NCBI GenBank assembly: GCA_964514145.1
Contig: CAZEPM010000044.1
Span: forward strand, 1 to 15,567
Length of the DNA: 15,567 nucleotides
DNA from: Phocaeicola_A sp964514145
Lineage (GTDB): Bacteria > Bacteroidota > Bacteroidia > Bacteroidales > Bacteroidaceae
Direction: 5' to 3'
In this document: positions 6,553 to 14,421 of the stretch, in pieces
How positions within the stretch are numbered: position 1 is the stretch's first letter
How the letters are laid out: each line of letters opens with the position of its first letter
Position numbers and translations under genes: made by a program
Notes under the pieces: model-generated
Told to the model about the DNA's origin: nothing
What the model saw: only the letters and a program-made list of their open reading frames with translations
The model's database searches: none

Positions 6553-8541
6553 TTATTTTATTTTCATACATATTCTTATCATCCATGTGATTAAGATTGC
6601 ATACATAATGATGGAGACTACTTCACTCAGCGGGTTATCGAGCCATTCCGTGTGTATAAGGTTTATACCTCCGAAACGTATGGCTGCACTGACAACACCC
6701 ATCAAAGCTCCTCCAGCAATGAAACCGGATGCTAACAAGGTTCCTTTTTCGCCGCGAGCCGCATTGGTTTTCGTATCTTTACTTCGTGTTGTCACAAACC
6801 AATTGATGGCACCACCTACGACTAAGGGTAAGTTAAGTTCTATCGGAATAAACATGCCGAGTGCAAAGGCTAATGCCGGTATCTTAAAATAGGTTAGAAT
6901 GAGTGCTATACATGCTCCGATGCCATATAATAACCATGGTGCACCAATGCCACTCATAAGAGGTTCTATCACTGCAGCCATTGCGTTGGCTTGTGGTGCG
7001 GCTAGTTGGCCACTTGTAAATCCATAAGTCTTATTTAGAATCATAATAACGCCGCCAACCGTTGCAGCAGAAACCAGCGTACCCAAAAACTTCCAGCTTT
7101 CTTGTTTTTGGGGGGTTGTGCCTAGCCAATAACCTATCTTCAGATCTGTGATAAATCCTCCAGCCATGGAAAGCGCCGTACATACCACACCACCCATTAT
7201 CAAGGCTGCTACCATGCCCGCCGTACCTTTGAGCCCAACGGCAACCATGATGACCGATGCTAAGATAAGTGTCATCAACGTCATACCTGAAACTGGATTG
7301 GTGCCGACAATGGCAATAGCATTAGCAGCTACGGTAGTGAAGAGAAAAGCAATAATAGCGATGACAAGTATGCCTACTAGCGTGTGTAGGATATTTCCAC
7401 TCATGACATCAAAATAAAAGAAGATGCCTATTAAGATCAAGGTAAGAATAGAACCAAAAGCAATGACTTTCATTGAAAGGTCTTGTTGCGTACGCTCTAC
7501 TTTCATCGTATTTATGTTTTTACCTCTCATTTCTTTGGCTGCTAATCCTACGGCACCTTTTATCAAGCCCCATGATTTGATGATGCCTATGATGCCTGCC
7601 ATTGCAATGCCACCAATGCCAATGCTCTTGGCATAAGAGCTAAATATTTGTTCCGGGGACATTTGGGAAACAGTTTGTGTAATGGTAGGATCCCACATAT
7701 TTAATACTTGGTCTCCCCAGATGAGGGCGATGCCCGGTATGATGATCAGCCAAACTGTTAAAGATCCAAAGCAGATGATTGCTGCGTATTTGAGTCCTAC
7801 AATATATCCTAAACCTAAAACTGCAGCTCCTGTGTTGATCTTGAACACTAACTTGGCTTTTTCGGCAAGCATTTCTCCCCAATAACATACACGTGTTGTA
7901 AAGTTTTCATTCCACCATCCGAAAGTTGCTACAATGAAATCATAGATTCCTCCAATTAGTCCGGCTAAAAGTAAAGGTTTGGCTTGATTTCCGCTTTTTT
8001 CGCCGGAAACTAGTACTTGTGTAGTAGCTGTTGCTTCAGGGAAAGGGTATTCACCATGCATGTCTTTTACAAAGTATTTACGGAAGGGAATCAAAAAGAG
8101 TATTCCCAAAACTCCGCCTAATAAGGAACTGATAAATACCTGTAAGAAATTGACAGTCATTTCAGGGTATTTTGCTTGCAGAATATATAAGGCAGGCAAT
8201 GTGAAAATAGCTCCAGCAACAATTACACCGGAGCATGCACCGATAGATTGAATGATAACGTTTTCACCCAATGCATTTTTTCGTTTTGCCGCTCCTGAAA
8301 TTCCAACAGCTAAGATTGCAATCGGAATAGCAGCTTCGAAAACTTGTCCTACTTTTAGACCTAAATAAGCAGCGGCTGCAGAAAATAGAATAGCCATACC
8401 GATACCCCATAAGACAGACCAGAGATTAACCTCCGGGTATGTTTTTGATGGTGACATAAGAGGTTGATAAGTTTCTCCTTTCTTTAATGGACGGAATGCG
8501 TTCTCAGGTAATCCGACAGAATTCTCTTCATTTGATTTCAT
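6553..8541 (-). CDS. OPT-family oligopeptide transporter
   Basis: The 662-residue product is a polytopic inner-membrane protein with more than a dozen hydrophobic segments. Family landmarks of the bacterial oligopeptide transporter (OPT) group are visible: GLKVGQVFEAAIP (61-73), HGEYPFPEATATTQVL (162-177), GTNPVSGMT (413-421) and GGFITDLKIGYWLG (461-474). OPT proteins import small peptides, or in some branches metal chelates, by proton coupling; the substrate cannot be read from sequence. The N-terminal 40 residues are polar and probably cytoplasmic, and the C-terminus ends in a basic tail (MKIK). Full length for the family. It is the first gene of a minus-strand pair with the esterase and is transcribed away from the rseC/rnf operon. 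Confidence 0.92.
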   Translation of the reverse strand: MKSNEENSVGLPENAFRPLKKGETYQPLMSPSKTYPEVNLWSVLWGIGMAILFSAAAAYLGLKVGQVFEAAIPIAILAVGISGAAKRKNALGENVIIQSIGACSGVIVAGAIFTLPALYILQAKYPEMTVNFLQVFISSLLGGVLGILFLIPFRKYFVKDMHGEYPFPEATATTQVLVSGEKSGNQAKPLLLAGLIGGIYDFIVATFGWWNENFTTRVCYWGEMLAEKAKLVFKINTGAAVLGLGYIVGLKYAAIICFGSLTVWLIIIPGIALIWGDQVLNMWDPTITQTVSQMSPEQIFSSYAKSIGIGGIAMAGIIGIIKSWGLIKGAVGLAAKEMRGKNINTMKVERTQQDLSMKVIAFGSILTLILIGIFFYFDVMSGNILHTLVGILVIAIIAFLFTTVAANAIAIVGTNPVSGMTLMTLILASVIMVAVGLKGTAGMVAALIMGGVVCTALSMAGGFITDLKIGYWLGTTPQKQESWKFLGTLVSAATVGGVIMILNKTYGFTSGQLAAPQANAMAAVIEPLMSGIGAPWLLYGIGACIALILTYFKIPALAFALGMFIPIELNLPLVVGGAINWFVTTRSKDTKTNAARGEKGTLLASGFIAGGALMGVVSAAIRFGGINLIHTEWLDNPLSEVVSIIMYAILITWMIRICMKIK

Positions 8542-8579
8542 ATTTATTGTTTTTTATGGTTGTTCCTTTATTTGCGATT

Positions 8580-8610
8580 CAAAAATATGAAAAATTGTGA
8601 GTGTCATCAA
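8580..8610 (-). promoter_or_regulatory. Promoter of the OPT transporter gene
   Basis: On the minus strand TTG (8610-8608) and TATTTTTG (8587-8580) are separated by 20 bases, fitting the Bacteroidetes -33/-7 pattern. The ATG of the transporter lies about 38 bases beyond the -7 box. Confidence 0.6.
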
Positions 8611-8631
8611 TGTTTACTTAAATATTTATAT

Positions 8632-8639
8632 TACATTTG
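8632..8639 (+). promoter_or_regulatory. -7 box of the rseC-rnf operon promoter
   Basis: TACATTTG fits the Bacteroidetes TAnnTTTG consensus and lies 29 bases upstream of the rseC-like ATG. The position expected for its -33 element (about 8608-8612) has no clear TTTG and coincides with the -33 element of the divergent transporter promoter. Confidence 0.6.
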
Positions 8640-8668
8640 TACCCAAATTGTAAGGTAGACATTACAAA

Positions 8669-9091
8669 ATGACTAATGTAATTAAACATCAAGGTACTGT
8701 GGAACACATTGAAGGCTCTCATATTCAGGTGAAAATAGTACAGACATCTGCTTGTTCATCATGTAGTGCTAAATCTTATTGTCGATCTTCTGAGGCGAAA
8801 GAAAAACTTATAGATATTTATGATTCATCGGCTTCTTCTTATAGTGTAGGACAAGAAGTTATGATTTACGGCAATGTTTCTATGGGGATGCGGGCAGTAG
8901 GATTGGCTTTTGGCATTCCTTTCTTAATCTTGATAGCTATATTGGCTATTGTGTATATTTATTCTTCAGGAAATGAACTGTTATCTGCTCTTATTGCTTT
9001 ATTATCGCTTGGTATCTACTATATAATGTTATATTGTTTCCGAAATAAATTGAAGAAAGATTTTACATTCACTTTGAAATTAATAAATTAA
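8669..9091 (+). CDS. rseC: RseC/MucC-family membrane protein
   Basis: The 140-residue product matches the RseC/MucC family in plan. A soluble N-terminal domain contains a cysteine cluster, C29-x2-C32-x5-C38, followed by two membrane-spanning segments (about 77-98 and 103-123) and a short basic tail. In enterobacteria RseC is linked to sigma-E control and to reduction of SoxR together with Rnf; in Bacteroidetes its role is not established. The gene begins the rnf operon, 14 bases before rnfB, and carries the operon's only recognisable promoter. This placement suggests a role in assembling the Rnf complex or supplying it with redox cofactors, which is inference. The family call rests on architecture and gene order more than on strong motifs. 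Confidence 0.82.
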   Translation: MTNVIKHQGTVEHIEGSHIQVKIVQTSACSSCSAKSYCRSSEAKEKLIDIYDSSASSYSVGQEVMIYGNVSMGMRAVGLAFGIPFLILIAILAIVYIYSSGNELLSALIALLSLGIYYIMLYCFRNKLKKDFTFTLKLIN

Positions 9092-9105
9092 ATAACTAAC
9101 TTATT

Positions 9106-10002
9106 ATGGATTTAATTCTTATTGCTGTGCTTTCTTTGGGGGCGATTGGACTTGTGTCTGCAATCATTTTGTATTATGCTTCCAAAAAATTTGCAGTCTA
9201 TGAAGATCCTCGTATTGGGAAGGTAGCAGAAGTGCTTCCTCAGGCCAATTGCGGTGGATGTGGTTATCCCGGATGTTCAGGTTTTGCTGAGGCCTGTGTA
9301 AAAGCTGGTTCATTGGAAGGCAAACTTTGTCCGGTAGGCGGGCAGGCGGTAATGACCCAAGTAGCTGCAATTTTAGGGTTGGAAGCTATTGCAACGGAAC
9401 CTAAAATCGCTGTGGTTCGTTGTAATGGAAGTTGTCAACATCGTCCTCGTATAAGTCTGTATGATGGAGCTGTTTCATGTGCTGTAGCTCACGTTACGTA
9501 TGGTGGTGAAACGGCTTGTACTTTTGGTTGTCTTGGATGTGGTGATTGTGTGTCGGTTTGCCAGTTCGATGCGATTCATATGAATTCTGAGACAGGTCTC
9601 CCTGAAGTAGACGAAGAAAAGTGTACGGCATGTGGTGCATGTTCAAAAGCGTGTCCGCGTTGTATTATTGAGATTCGCCCGAGAGGTAAAAATAATCGTC
9701 GCGTCTTTATTTCTTGTGTCAACAAAGATAAAGGAGCAATTACGCGTAAAGCTTGTGAAGTTGGTTGTATTGGCTGTGGCAAATGTGTGAAAGTTTGTTC
9801 GTTTAAAGCCATAACACTAGAAAGTAATTTAGCCTATATCGATCCGGCTAAGTGTAAATCGTGTCGTAAGTGTGAGAGTGAATGTCCGCAAGGTGCTATT
9901 TTAGCTGTAAATTTCCCTCCACGTAAGCCAAAGGTAGAAGTCGCATCTAAGAGTCAAGATCCTATTTCAACCTCTACTGTTGCGAATATAGAACAAAACT
10001 AA
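9106..10002 (+). CDS. rnfB: Rnf complex subunit B, ferredoxin-like Fe-S protein with five cluster motifs
   Basis: The 298-residue subunit takes electrons from or gives them to ferredoxin in the Rnf complex. An N-terminal membrane anchor (about 3-24) is followed by the Fe-S domain with Cys49, Cys52, Cys57 and Cys75. Four C-x2-C-x2-C-x3-C motifs then follow: 142-152, 173-183, 221-231 and 250-260, each able to bind a [4Fe-4S] cluster. Extra cysteines at 106, 110, 125, 138, 186, 204 and 217 could hold another. E. coli RnfB is about 190 residues with two ferredoxin motifs, so this is the long form also seen in anaerobes. The C-terminal tail after 270 is Lys/Pro then Ser/Thr-rich and looks disordered. 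Confidence 0.95.
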   Translation: MDLILIAVLSLGAIGLVSAIILYYASKKFAVYEDPRIGKVAEVLPQANCGGCGYPGCSGFAEACVKAGSLEGKLCPVGGQAVMTQVAAILGLEAIATEPKIAVVRCNGSCQHRPRISLYDGAVSCAVAHVTYGGETACTFGCLGCGDCVSVCQFDAIHMNSETGLPEVDEEKCTACGACSKACPRCIIEIRPRGKNNRRVFISCVNKDKGAITRKACEVGCIGCGKCVKVCSFKAITLESNLAYIDPAKCKSCRKCESECPQGAILAVNFPPRKPKVEVASKSQDPISTSTVANIEQN

Positions 10003-10033
10003 TAAAATTGTGTACTTAAAATTTAGATAAGAC

Positions 10034-11371
10034 GTGAAGACATTTAGAATAGGTGGTGTCCATCCAGTAGAAAATAAACTGTCAGCCGACAAGACAATAG
10101 AGACATTGGCTTTACCCAAACAAGTTGTCTTACCTTTGTCTCAACATATTGGTGCACCAGCCGTAGCGATTGTGAAACGAGGTGATCGTGTTAAGGTAGG
10201 AACGAAGATCGCGGAAGCCGGTGGTTTTGTTTCTGCACCAATTTTTTCATCTGTGTCGGGAACTGTTAGTAAGATAGATATGGTTGTCGATGCTAGTGGT
10301 TATCGTAAGCCTGCAATATATATTGATGTTGATGGTGACGAATGGGAAGAAAGTATAGATCGCAGTACTACATTAGTTAAGAAGATAGATCTTACATCTG
10401 AAGAAATTGTAGCTAAAATTAAAGATGCCGGTATTGTCGGTATGGGAGGAGCCTGTTTCCCTACACATGTGAAATTATGTCCACCGCCGGGAAGTAAAGC
10501 AGAGTGTGTGATTATTAATGGTGTAGAATGTGAGCCATACCTTACTGCAGACCATCGTTTAATGTTGGAGAAGACCGAAGAAATACTTGTTGGGGTTTCT
10601 CTTATAATGAAAGCAGTAAATGTAACCAAAGGATATATTGGAATAGAGAACAATAAGCCTGATGCTATTCGTATCATGAAAGAAAAAGCTCAAGCATATT
10701 CTGGTATAGAAATAGTTCCTTTGAAAGTAAAATATCCACAAGGAGGAGAAAAGCAATTAGTCGATGCCATTATAAATCGTCAAGTACCGGCTCCACCCGC
10801 AATTCCGGTAAATGTGGGCGCTATTGTGCAAAACGTAGGTACTGCCTATGCAATATATGAAGCGGTGATGAAAAATAAACCACTGTTTGAACGCGTGGTA
10901 ACAGTGACAGGAAAATCATTAAAAAATCCTTCTAATTTTCTAACTCGTATGGGAACTCCGATGAGCCAATTGATAGAGGCAGCTGGAGGTTTGCCAGAAG
11001 ATACAGGTAAAGTCATCGGTGGAGGCCCTATGATGGGTAAAGCTCTATCTACGATAGAAGTTCCTGTTTGTAAAGGTAGTTCCGGCATATTATTGATGAA
11101 TAATAAGGAAGCTGCTCGTGCTGAAGCTCAACCGTGTATTCGTTGTGCTAAATGCGTAAGTGCCTGTCCTATGGGACTTGAACCATTCTTGTTGGCGACT
11201 TTGTCAGTATATAAGAATTGGGAACGAGTAGAAAAAGAGAATGTTATGTCGTGTATAGAATGTGGTTCATGTCAGTTTACATGTCCTTCACATCGTCCGA
11301 TGTTAGATTATATTCGTTTGGGTAAGAGTACAGTAGGTGGAATCATTCGTGCTCGTAACGCTAAAAAATAA
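10034..11371 (+). CDS. rnfC: Rnf complex subunit C, NADH-binding Fe-S subunit
   Basis: The 445-residue peripheral subunit is the NAD(H) side of the complex. It starts at GTG: the frame has a TAA at 10028-10030, and the conserved N-terminus (KTFRIGGVHP) begins immediately after, so no ATG is available upstream. Visible parts are a flexible N-terminal domain, the glycine-rich GIVGMGGACFPTHVKL (133-148) typical of FMN/NADH binding as in complex I NuoF, YPQGGEKQL (234-242), and two C-terminal [4Fe-4S] motifs, Cys368/371/374/378 and Cys407/410/413/417. It lacks the long C-terminal repeat extension found in E. coli RnfC, as is usual outside the gammaproteobacteria. It lies 31 bases after rnfB. Confidence 0.96.
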   Translation: MKTFRIGGVHPVENKLSADKTIETLALPKQVVLPLSQHIGAPAVAIVKRGDRVKVGTKIAEAGGFVSAPIFSSVSGTVSKIDMVVDASGYRKPAIYIDVDGDEWEESIDRSTTLVKKIDLTSEEIVAKIKDAGIVGMGGACFPTHVKLCPPPGSKAECVIINGVECEPYLTADHRLMLEKTEEILVGVSLIMKAVNVTKGYIGIENNKPDAIRIMKEKAQAYSGIEIVPLKVKYPQGGEKQLVDAIINRQVPAPPAIPVNVGAIVQNVGTAYAIYEAVMKNKPLFERVVTVTGKSLKNPSNFLTRMGTPMSQLIEAAGGLPEDTGKVIGGGPMMGKALSTIEVPVCKGSSGILLMNNKEAARAEAQPCIRCAKCVSACPMGLEPFLLATLSVYKNWERVEKENVMSCIECGSCQFTCPSHRPMLDYIRLGKSTVGGIIRARNAKK

Positions 11372-11385
11372 GGAGATAAAGACTT

Positions 11386-12390
11386 ATGAATAATAAATTA
11401 ATCGTATCATTATCCCCGCATGTTCACGGTGGAGACAGTGTACAAAAGAATATGTATGGCGTATTGATCGCCTTGATTCCTGCTTTGCTTGTATCTTTTA
11501 TTTATTTTGGTTTGGGTGCGGTTATAGTAACTCTAACTTCAGTAGTATCCTGTCTATTCTTTGAATGGGCTATTACAAAATACATCTTAAAACGTCCTAA
11601 AACTACAATATGTGATGGATCGGCAGCGATTACGGGTGTGTTATTGGCATTTAATGTACCGTCGAATCTTCCTATTTGGATTATGATTTTAGGTGCATTA
11701 GTAGCGATTGGAGTTGGAAAAATGACCTATGGTGGTTTGGGATGCAATCCTTTTAATCCTGCATTAATTGGTCGTGTTTTCTTGTTGATTTCTTTTCCCG
11801 TACAGATGACAAGCTGGCCTAAAGTTGGTCAGTTGACCAGTTATCTAGACGCAGAAACAGGAGCAACGCCTTTGGCTCTGATGAAACAGGCTATACAGGG
11901 TAATGCTTCTGTCTTGGAACAACTACCATCGTCTTTTGAACTTTTTATAGGTTCAACAAGTGATGCTTTAGGAGGAGGTTCAATAGGTGAAATTAGTGCG
12001 TTAGCTCTTTTGATAGGATTGATCTATATGTTATGGAAAAAGATCATCACATGGCATATTCCCGTTTCCATATTGTTGACAGTCTTTATCTTTTCCGGTT
12101 TAATGCATTTGTCAAATCCGGAAGTTTATGCATCTCCGATGACTCACCTCTTTACCGGAGGATTGATGTTAGGTGCAATTTTCATGGCAACAGACTACGT
12201 TACGTCGCCAATGTCTTATAAAGGCATGTTGATTTACGGTGTATGTATTGGTTTCCTGACAGTTGTAATTCGCTTATTTGGTTCATATCCGGAAGGAATG
12301 TCATTTGCGATTTTAATAATGAATGCATTTACGCCTTTGATTAATAACTTTTGTAAACCTAAAAAATTCGGGGAGGTTAAGAAATCATGA
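11386..12390 (+). CDS. rnfD: Rnf complex subunit D, flavinylated membrane protein
   Basis: The 334-residue polytopic inner-membrane subunit is homologous to NqrB. The covalent-flavin motif D155-A-E-T158-G-A-T161-P is intact, so Thr161 is the expected FMN phosphoester site. TYGGLGCNPFNPALIGR (114-130) and DYVTSPMSYKG near the C-terminus are family landmarks. Flavin attachment requires an ApbE-type transferase, which is not in this window. A purine-rich AAGGAG lies about ten bases before the ATG, an unusually clear Shine-Dalgarno-like sequence for this phylum. The stop codon overlaps the rnfG start (ATGA), indicating translational coupling. Confidence 0.96.
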   Translation: MNNKLIVSLSPHVHGGDSVQKNMYGVLIALIPALLVSFIYFGLGAVIVTLTSVVSCLFFEWAITKYILKRPKTTICDGSAAITGVLLAFNVPSNLPIWIMILGALVAIGVGKMTYGGLGCNPFNPALIGRVFLLISFPVQMTSWPKVGQLTSYLDAETGATPLALMKQAIQGNASVLEQLPSSFELFIGSTSDALGGGSIGEISALALLIGLIYMLWKKIITWHIPVSILLTVFIFSGLMHLSNPEVYASPMTHLFTGGLMLGAIFMATDYVTSPMSYKGMLIYGVCIGFLTVVIRLFGSYPEGMSFAILIMNAFTPLINNFCKPKKFGEVKKS

Positions 12391-13022
12391 AAAAGTTAGA
12401 ATCTTCGTTTAAGAATATGGTGATAGTACTGACGGCTGTGAGTGTGATTGCCGGTGGACTTTTGGGATTGTTTAATCAAATAACCGCAGAACCAATAGCG
12501 CAGGCTAATGCTAAAACACTTAGCGATGCAATTGCATTAGTAGTTCCGGGATTTGATAACGAACCGGCTGCCAATCCGGATACGATACAGATTAACAATG
12601 TCTCATATACAATATATAAAGCGACAAAAAACGGAGAGTTTATTGGAGCCGCAGTAGAATCTGTAAATATGAATGCTTTCGGAGGGGCATTAGTCGTTTT
12701 AGTCGGTTTTGATGTTGAAGGAAAAATCATAGATTATTCATTGTTGAGCCATAGTGAAACCCCAGGATTGGGCTCAAAAGCTGCTGATTGGTTTAAGAAA
12801 GGCGCAAAGGGTGATATTATCGGTAAGAATCCGGGAGAGAATCCTTTGGCCGTAACAAAGGATGGGGGACAGATTGATGCAATTACAGCATCGACTATCA
12901 CCTCTCGTGCATTCCTGAATGCAGTAAATACGGCTTATGCTGCTTATGCACTGCAAAATGGAGGTCAAGAAATAGATTTGAATGGAATGAGTGGTGCTAC
13001 TTCAACTGTTGAACAAAATTAA
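12387..13022 (+). CDS. rnfG: Rnf complex subunit G, covalently flavinylated periplasmic subunit
   Basis: The 211-residue product has one N-terminal membrane anchor (about 10-31) and a periplasmic FMN-binding domain, homologous to NqrC. ETPGLGSKA (124-132) is conserved. The flavinylation motif reads D164-A-I-T167-A-S-T170, where family consensus would have Gly-Ala before the Thr; Thr170 is the expected FMN site. A second, more consensus-like sequence, N199-G-M-S202-G-A-T205-S, lies seven residues from the C-terminus, outside the usual domain. The start overlaps the rnfD stop by four bases. RnfE begins 15 bases downstream. Confidence 0.95.
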   Translation: MKKLESSFKNMVIVLTAVSVIAGGLLGLFNQITAEPIAQANAKTLSDAIALVVPGFDNEPAANPDTIQINNVSYTIYKATKNGEFIGAAVESVNMNAFGGALVVLVGFDVEGKIIDYSLLSHSETPGLGSKAADWFKKGAKGDIIGKNPGENPLAVTKDGGQIDAITASTITSRAFLNAVNTAYAAYALQNGGQEIDLNGMSGATSTVEQN

Positions 13023-13037
13023 AGAAAGGACGAATTT

Positions 13038-13628
13038 ATGAATAATTTTAAAATCTTGATGAACGGTATCGTTAAGGAAAATCCGACGTTCGTTCTTTTG
13101 TTGGGAATGTGTCCTACTTTGGGAACTACTTCTTCTGCCATCAATGGCATGGGTATGGGATTGGCCACAGCATTTGTATTGATTTGCTCTAACATGGCTA
13201 TTTCGTGTATTAAGAATCTGATTCCAGACATGGTACGTATTCCGGCTTTCGTGGTAGTGATTGCAGCTTTTGTAACACTGTTGCAGATGGTTATGCAAGC
13301 ATACGTACCGGGTTTATATGCGACATTAGGTCTGTTTATTCCGTTGATTGTGGTTAACTGTATATTGTTAGGACGTGCAGAAGCTTTTGCTTCTAAGAAT
13401 GGTCCGATACCTTCATTCTTTGACGGATTAGGTATGGGACTAGGATTTACAATCGCATTAACTCTTTTGGGAGCTATTCGTGAATTTTTCGGTACAGGGA
13501 AAATCTTCAATCTTACAGTAATGCCTGAAGATTATGGAATGTTGATCTTCGTGTTAGCTCCGGGAGCATTTATCACTCTTGGCTATTTGATTGCGATAGT
13601 CAATCGTATAAAGAAAGCGGAAGCATAA
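13038..13628 (+). CDS. rnfE: Rnf complex subunit E, membrane core
   Basis: The 196-residue, six-helix membrane protein is homologous to NqrD and RnfE. Cys25 in GMCPTLGT and Cys108 in VVNCILLGR occupy the positions that, with the matching RnfA residues, bind the membrane-embedded iron-sulfur site between the two core subunits. Other landmarks are KNGPIPSFFDGLGMGLGFT in the second half and GAIREFFGTG (about 150-160). RnfE and RnfA are internal homologues with opposite membrane topology and form the pathway for electrons across the membrane. A GAAAGGA sequence lies shortly before the ATG. Confidence 0.96.
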   Translation: MNNFKILMNGIVKENPTFVLLLGMCPTLGTTSSAINGMGMGLATAFVLICSNMAISCIKNLIPDMVRIPAFVVVIAAFVTLLQMVMQAYVPGLYATLGLFIPLIVVNCILLGRAEAFASKNGPIPSFFDGLGMGLGFTIALTLLGAIREFFGTGKIFNLTVMPEDYGMLIFVLAPGAFITLGYLIAIVNRIKKAEA

Positions 13629-13649
13629 AACTCATTAAATAGTAAAATT

Positions 13650-14255
13650 ATGGAATATGTATTGATATTTATCACAGCCATTTTTGTGAATAACATTGTG
13701 CTGTCTCAGTTCTTAGGTATTTGTCCATTCTTGGGAGTTTCTAAGAAGGTTGAAACAGCCTGCGGTATGGGAGCAGCAGTAGCATTTGTATTGGTATTAG
13801 CTACTATCGTAACTTATTTAATTCAGAAATTTGTGCTCGACGCATTTGGAGTAGCTTATTTGCAGACTTTGGCTTTCATCTTGGTTATTGCTGCATTAGT
13901 ACAGATGGTTGAGATTATACTGAAAAAGGTATCTCCGGCTTTATATCAGGCTTTAGGGGTATTTTTACCTCTGATAACGACAAACTGCTGTATTTTGGGT
14001 GTTGCTATTTTAGTTATCCAACAAGATTTTGATTTGTTGACAGGCGTTATTTATGCATTTTCTACGGCACTTGGTTTTGCATTGGCTTTGATTGTATTTG
14101 CTGGTATTCGTGAACAATTAAGTTTAGTCAATATTCCGAAAGGAATGCGTGGAATGTCAATCGCTCTGGTTACTGCCGGTTTGTTGGCAATGGCTTTTAT
14201 GGGTTTCTCCGGAGTTGATAAAGGCTTGTCTGTATTATTTGGTTTGACAGAATAA
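13650..14255 (+). CDS. rnfA: Rnf complex subunit A, membrane core
   Basis: The 201-residue, six-helix membrane protein is homologous to NqrE and RnfA. Conserved features are NNIVLSQFLGICPFLGVS (14-31) with Cys25, and PLITTNCCILG (107-117) with Cys113 and Cys114; Cys25 and one of the latter pair correspond to the iron-sulfur ligands shared with RnfE. AGIREQL lies near residue 152. It is the last rnf gene visible and ends 12 bases before the assembly gap, so any terminator or further operon member there cannot be seen. Confidence 0.96.
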   Translation: MEYVLIFITAIFVNNIVLSQFLGICPFLGVSKKVETACGMGAAVAFVLVLATIVTYLIQKFVLDAFGVAYLQTLAFILVIAALVQMVEIILKKVSPALYQALGVFLPLITTNCCILGVAILVIQQDFDLLTGVIYAFSTALGFALALIVFAGIREQLSLVNIPKGMRGMSIALVTAGLLAMAFMGFSGVDKGLSVLFGLTE

Positions 14256-14267
14256 CATAGCTATAAA

Positions 14268-14367
14268 NNNNNNNNNNNNNNNNNNNNNNNNNNNNNNNNN
14301 NNNNNNNNNNNNNNNNNNNNNNNNNNNNNNNNNNNNNNNNNNNNNNNNNNNNNNNNNNNNNNNNNNN
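14268..14367. other. Assembly gap of 100 N
   Basis: Exactly 100 undetermined bases. This is a conventional placeholder length for scaffold gaps, so the true distance between rnfA and galE is unknown. The gap hides the end of the rnf operon and the upstream part of the galE promoter. Confidence 0.97.
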
Positions 14368-14375
14368 AATATGCG

Positions 14376-14383
14376 TAACTTTG
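14376..14383 (+). promoter_or_regulatory. -7 box of the galE promoter
   Basis: TAACTTTG fits the Bacteroidetes TAnnTTTG consensus exactly. Its -33 partner would lie around 14352-14355, inside the N gap. A start of transcription near 14390 would leave about 30 bases before the ATG at 14422. Confidence 0.6.
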
Positions 14384-14421
14384 TACGGAAATATACAATG
14401 AAAAAAGTAAAACCAATAATA

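Noticed and set aside
13019..13510. Minus-strand open frame of 163 codons opposite rnfE
   Set aside because: It lies entirely antisense to a highly conserved membrane gene, and its translation has the odd composition of a shadow frame.
14371..14421. N-terminal extension of GalE
   Set aside because: It contains a promoter -7 box and adds residues not typical of GalE.
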